From Cladosporium sp. IMV 00045 (lineage: Eukaryota; Ascomycota; Dothideomycetes; Cladosporiales; Cladosporiaceae), in assembly GCA_001931905.2 (NCBI GenBank), contig MSJI02000853.1, positions 62,001-126,000 on the forward strand: 64,000 nucleotides of DNA, given 5' to 3'. The translations under genes and the position numbers were made by a program. Positions 63,486 through 64,000 of this stretch are shown here, in pieces. A model generated the notes under the pieces. The model saw only the letters and a list, made by a program, of their open reading frames with translations, did not search any database and was not told the DNA's origin. Numbering within the stretch: position 1 is the stretch's first letter; every line of letters begins with the position of its first letter.

Positions 63486-64000
63486 GGGATATGAAAGGGT
63501 GGGATCGTTTGGAGTTCTGTTTTCGTGTTCACTCAAAAAGCACAATACCCTCTGCATCTTTTCGCATTTTGTTGGAGTTGGTGGCCAATTTGATTTTGTC
63601 GTTCTGATTTTCTGGGGTTTATTCTTCGGGTTGAAAATGGGCGTTTCGTTTAATACCATCGGTCGGCATTGGGGAATTTCCGTTCAATCTTGTACAAATC
63701 TAATGTATAAATCGTCTTCACTAAATGTTTCCTCATCCAGGAAATCCCTCCATTGACCCATTTGATCTCATCGCAACACCATCAAAGTCAAGAGCACTTA
63801 ACACTGCGCGAGCTTTGCCCTTGATAGGGGATGTAGCTCACCATCAGCCTACACAATTGCACCATCCAGCCGAGCCAACTTCATCGATTATGATCACGAC
63901 TAGCCGCTGCGAACTGACACCAATACTTTGGGTGAACAAATAATCCACACGTCTGAGTATGACTCGGACCAATGAGAATCAATTGCAGGTTTTGCTAATC
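63486..64000. other. Window end, intergenic
   Basis: 3' flank of the AA10 gene. The 14 bases at 63827-63840 match the 5' end common to tRNA-Ala, but no clover leaf follows. No gene seen. Confidence 0.45.

Noticed and set aside
63827..63840. GGGGATGTAGCTCA, identical to the usual 5' end of tRNA-Ala.
   Set aside because: The sequence after it does not form D, anticodon or T arms, so it is at most a fragment.
1..64000. Secondary-metabolite or carbohydrate-utilisation gene cluster.
   Set aside because: There is no backbone synthase, cluster regulator or transporter set. The esterase and two LPMOs are 22-30 kb apart among unrelated genes.
1..64000. CRISPR array, bacterial operon, phage or IS element.
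   Set aside because: No regularly spaced repeats, transposase or terminal inverted repeats were seen. The window has spliceosomal introns throughout.

Overview
The window is nuclear DNA of a filamentous ascomycete (Pezizomycotina). Genes are spaced about 1-1.5 kb apart on both strands. Most introns are 47-75 bp with GTRAGT-type donors and CTRAC-type branch points. Recognisable products include palC, a DUF6594 protein, a fungal rhodopsin-domain protein, AA9 and AA10 monooxygenases and an NLR-like protein. A Dothideomycete is my best guess, but that is inference. There is no operon structure and no biosynthetic cluster.

Layout, left to right. 0.8-8.6 kb is accessory: an 800-aa membrane-anchored protein, a VOC-fold enzyme, a two-domain retropepsin-like protein and a DUF6594 membrane protein. 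8.6-25 kb is mostly conserved: a secreted CE1 esterase, mitochondrial serine hydroxymethyltransferase, dihydroorotase (URA4), a 206-aa unknown, a 3.5-kb gene-poor stretch with two degenerate duplications, a ubiquitin C-terminal hydrolase with a GC-AG intron, the dicarboxylate carrier DIC1 (with an apparent 5-nt microexon), PEX11 and an arylamine N-acetyltransferase. 25-45 kb mixes a MYND finger protein and CMC1 with accessory genes: a broken SesA/NB-ARC/TPR NLR-like gene, a secreted AA9 LPMO, a large protein with a HicA-like C-terminus, a PDE1-type cAMP phosphodiesterase, a fungal family of unknown function and a broken caspase-like/DUF6590 fusion. 45-64 kb is again mostly conserved: CYC2, palC, a branched/short-chain acyl-CoA dehydrogenase, CaM kinase I, a large FN3 coiled-coil protein, mitochondrial malonyl-CoA:ACP transacylase MCT1, a rhodopsin-domain membrane protein and an AA10-type LPMO.

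The genes do not form one pathway. Two themes recur. The first is mitochondria and peroxisomes (SHM1, DIC1, CMC1, CYC2, acyl-CoA dehydrogenase, MCT1, PEX11). The second is a dispersed set of genes of the kind linked to fungal self/non-self recognition and regulated cell death: the SesA NLR with a Gly/Asn-repeat motif, the caspase-DUF6590 fusion, and possibly the modin-like protein and the HicA-like protein. The NLR and the caspase gene each carry a homopolymer indel and a single nonsense codon with recognisable coding sequence beyond it. Both look like recently disabled alleles, or partly like assembly error. Splice structures were deduced by eye from frame, consensus sites and family conservation.
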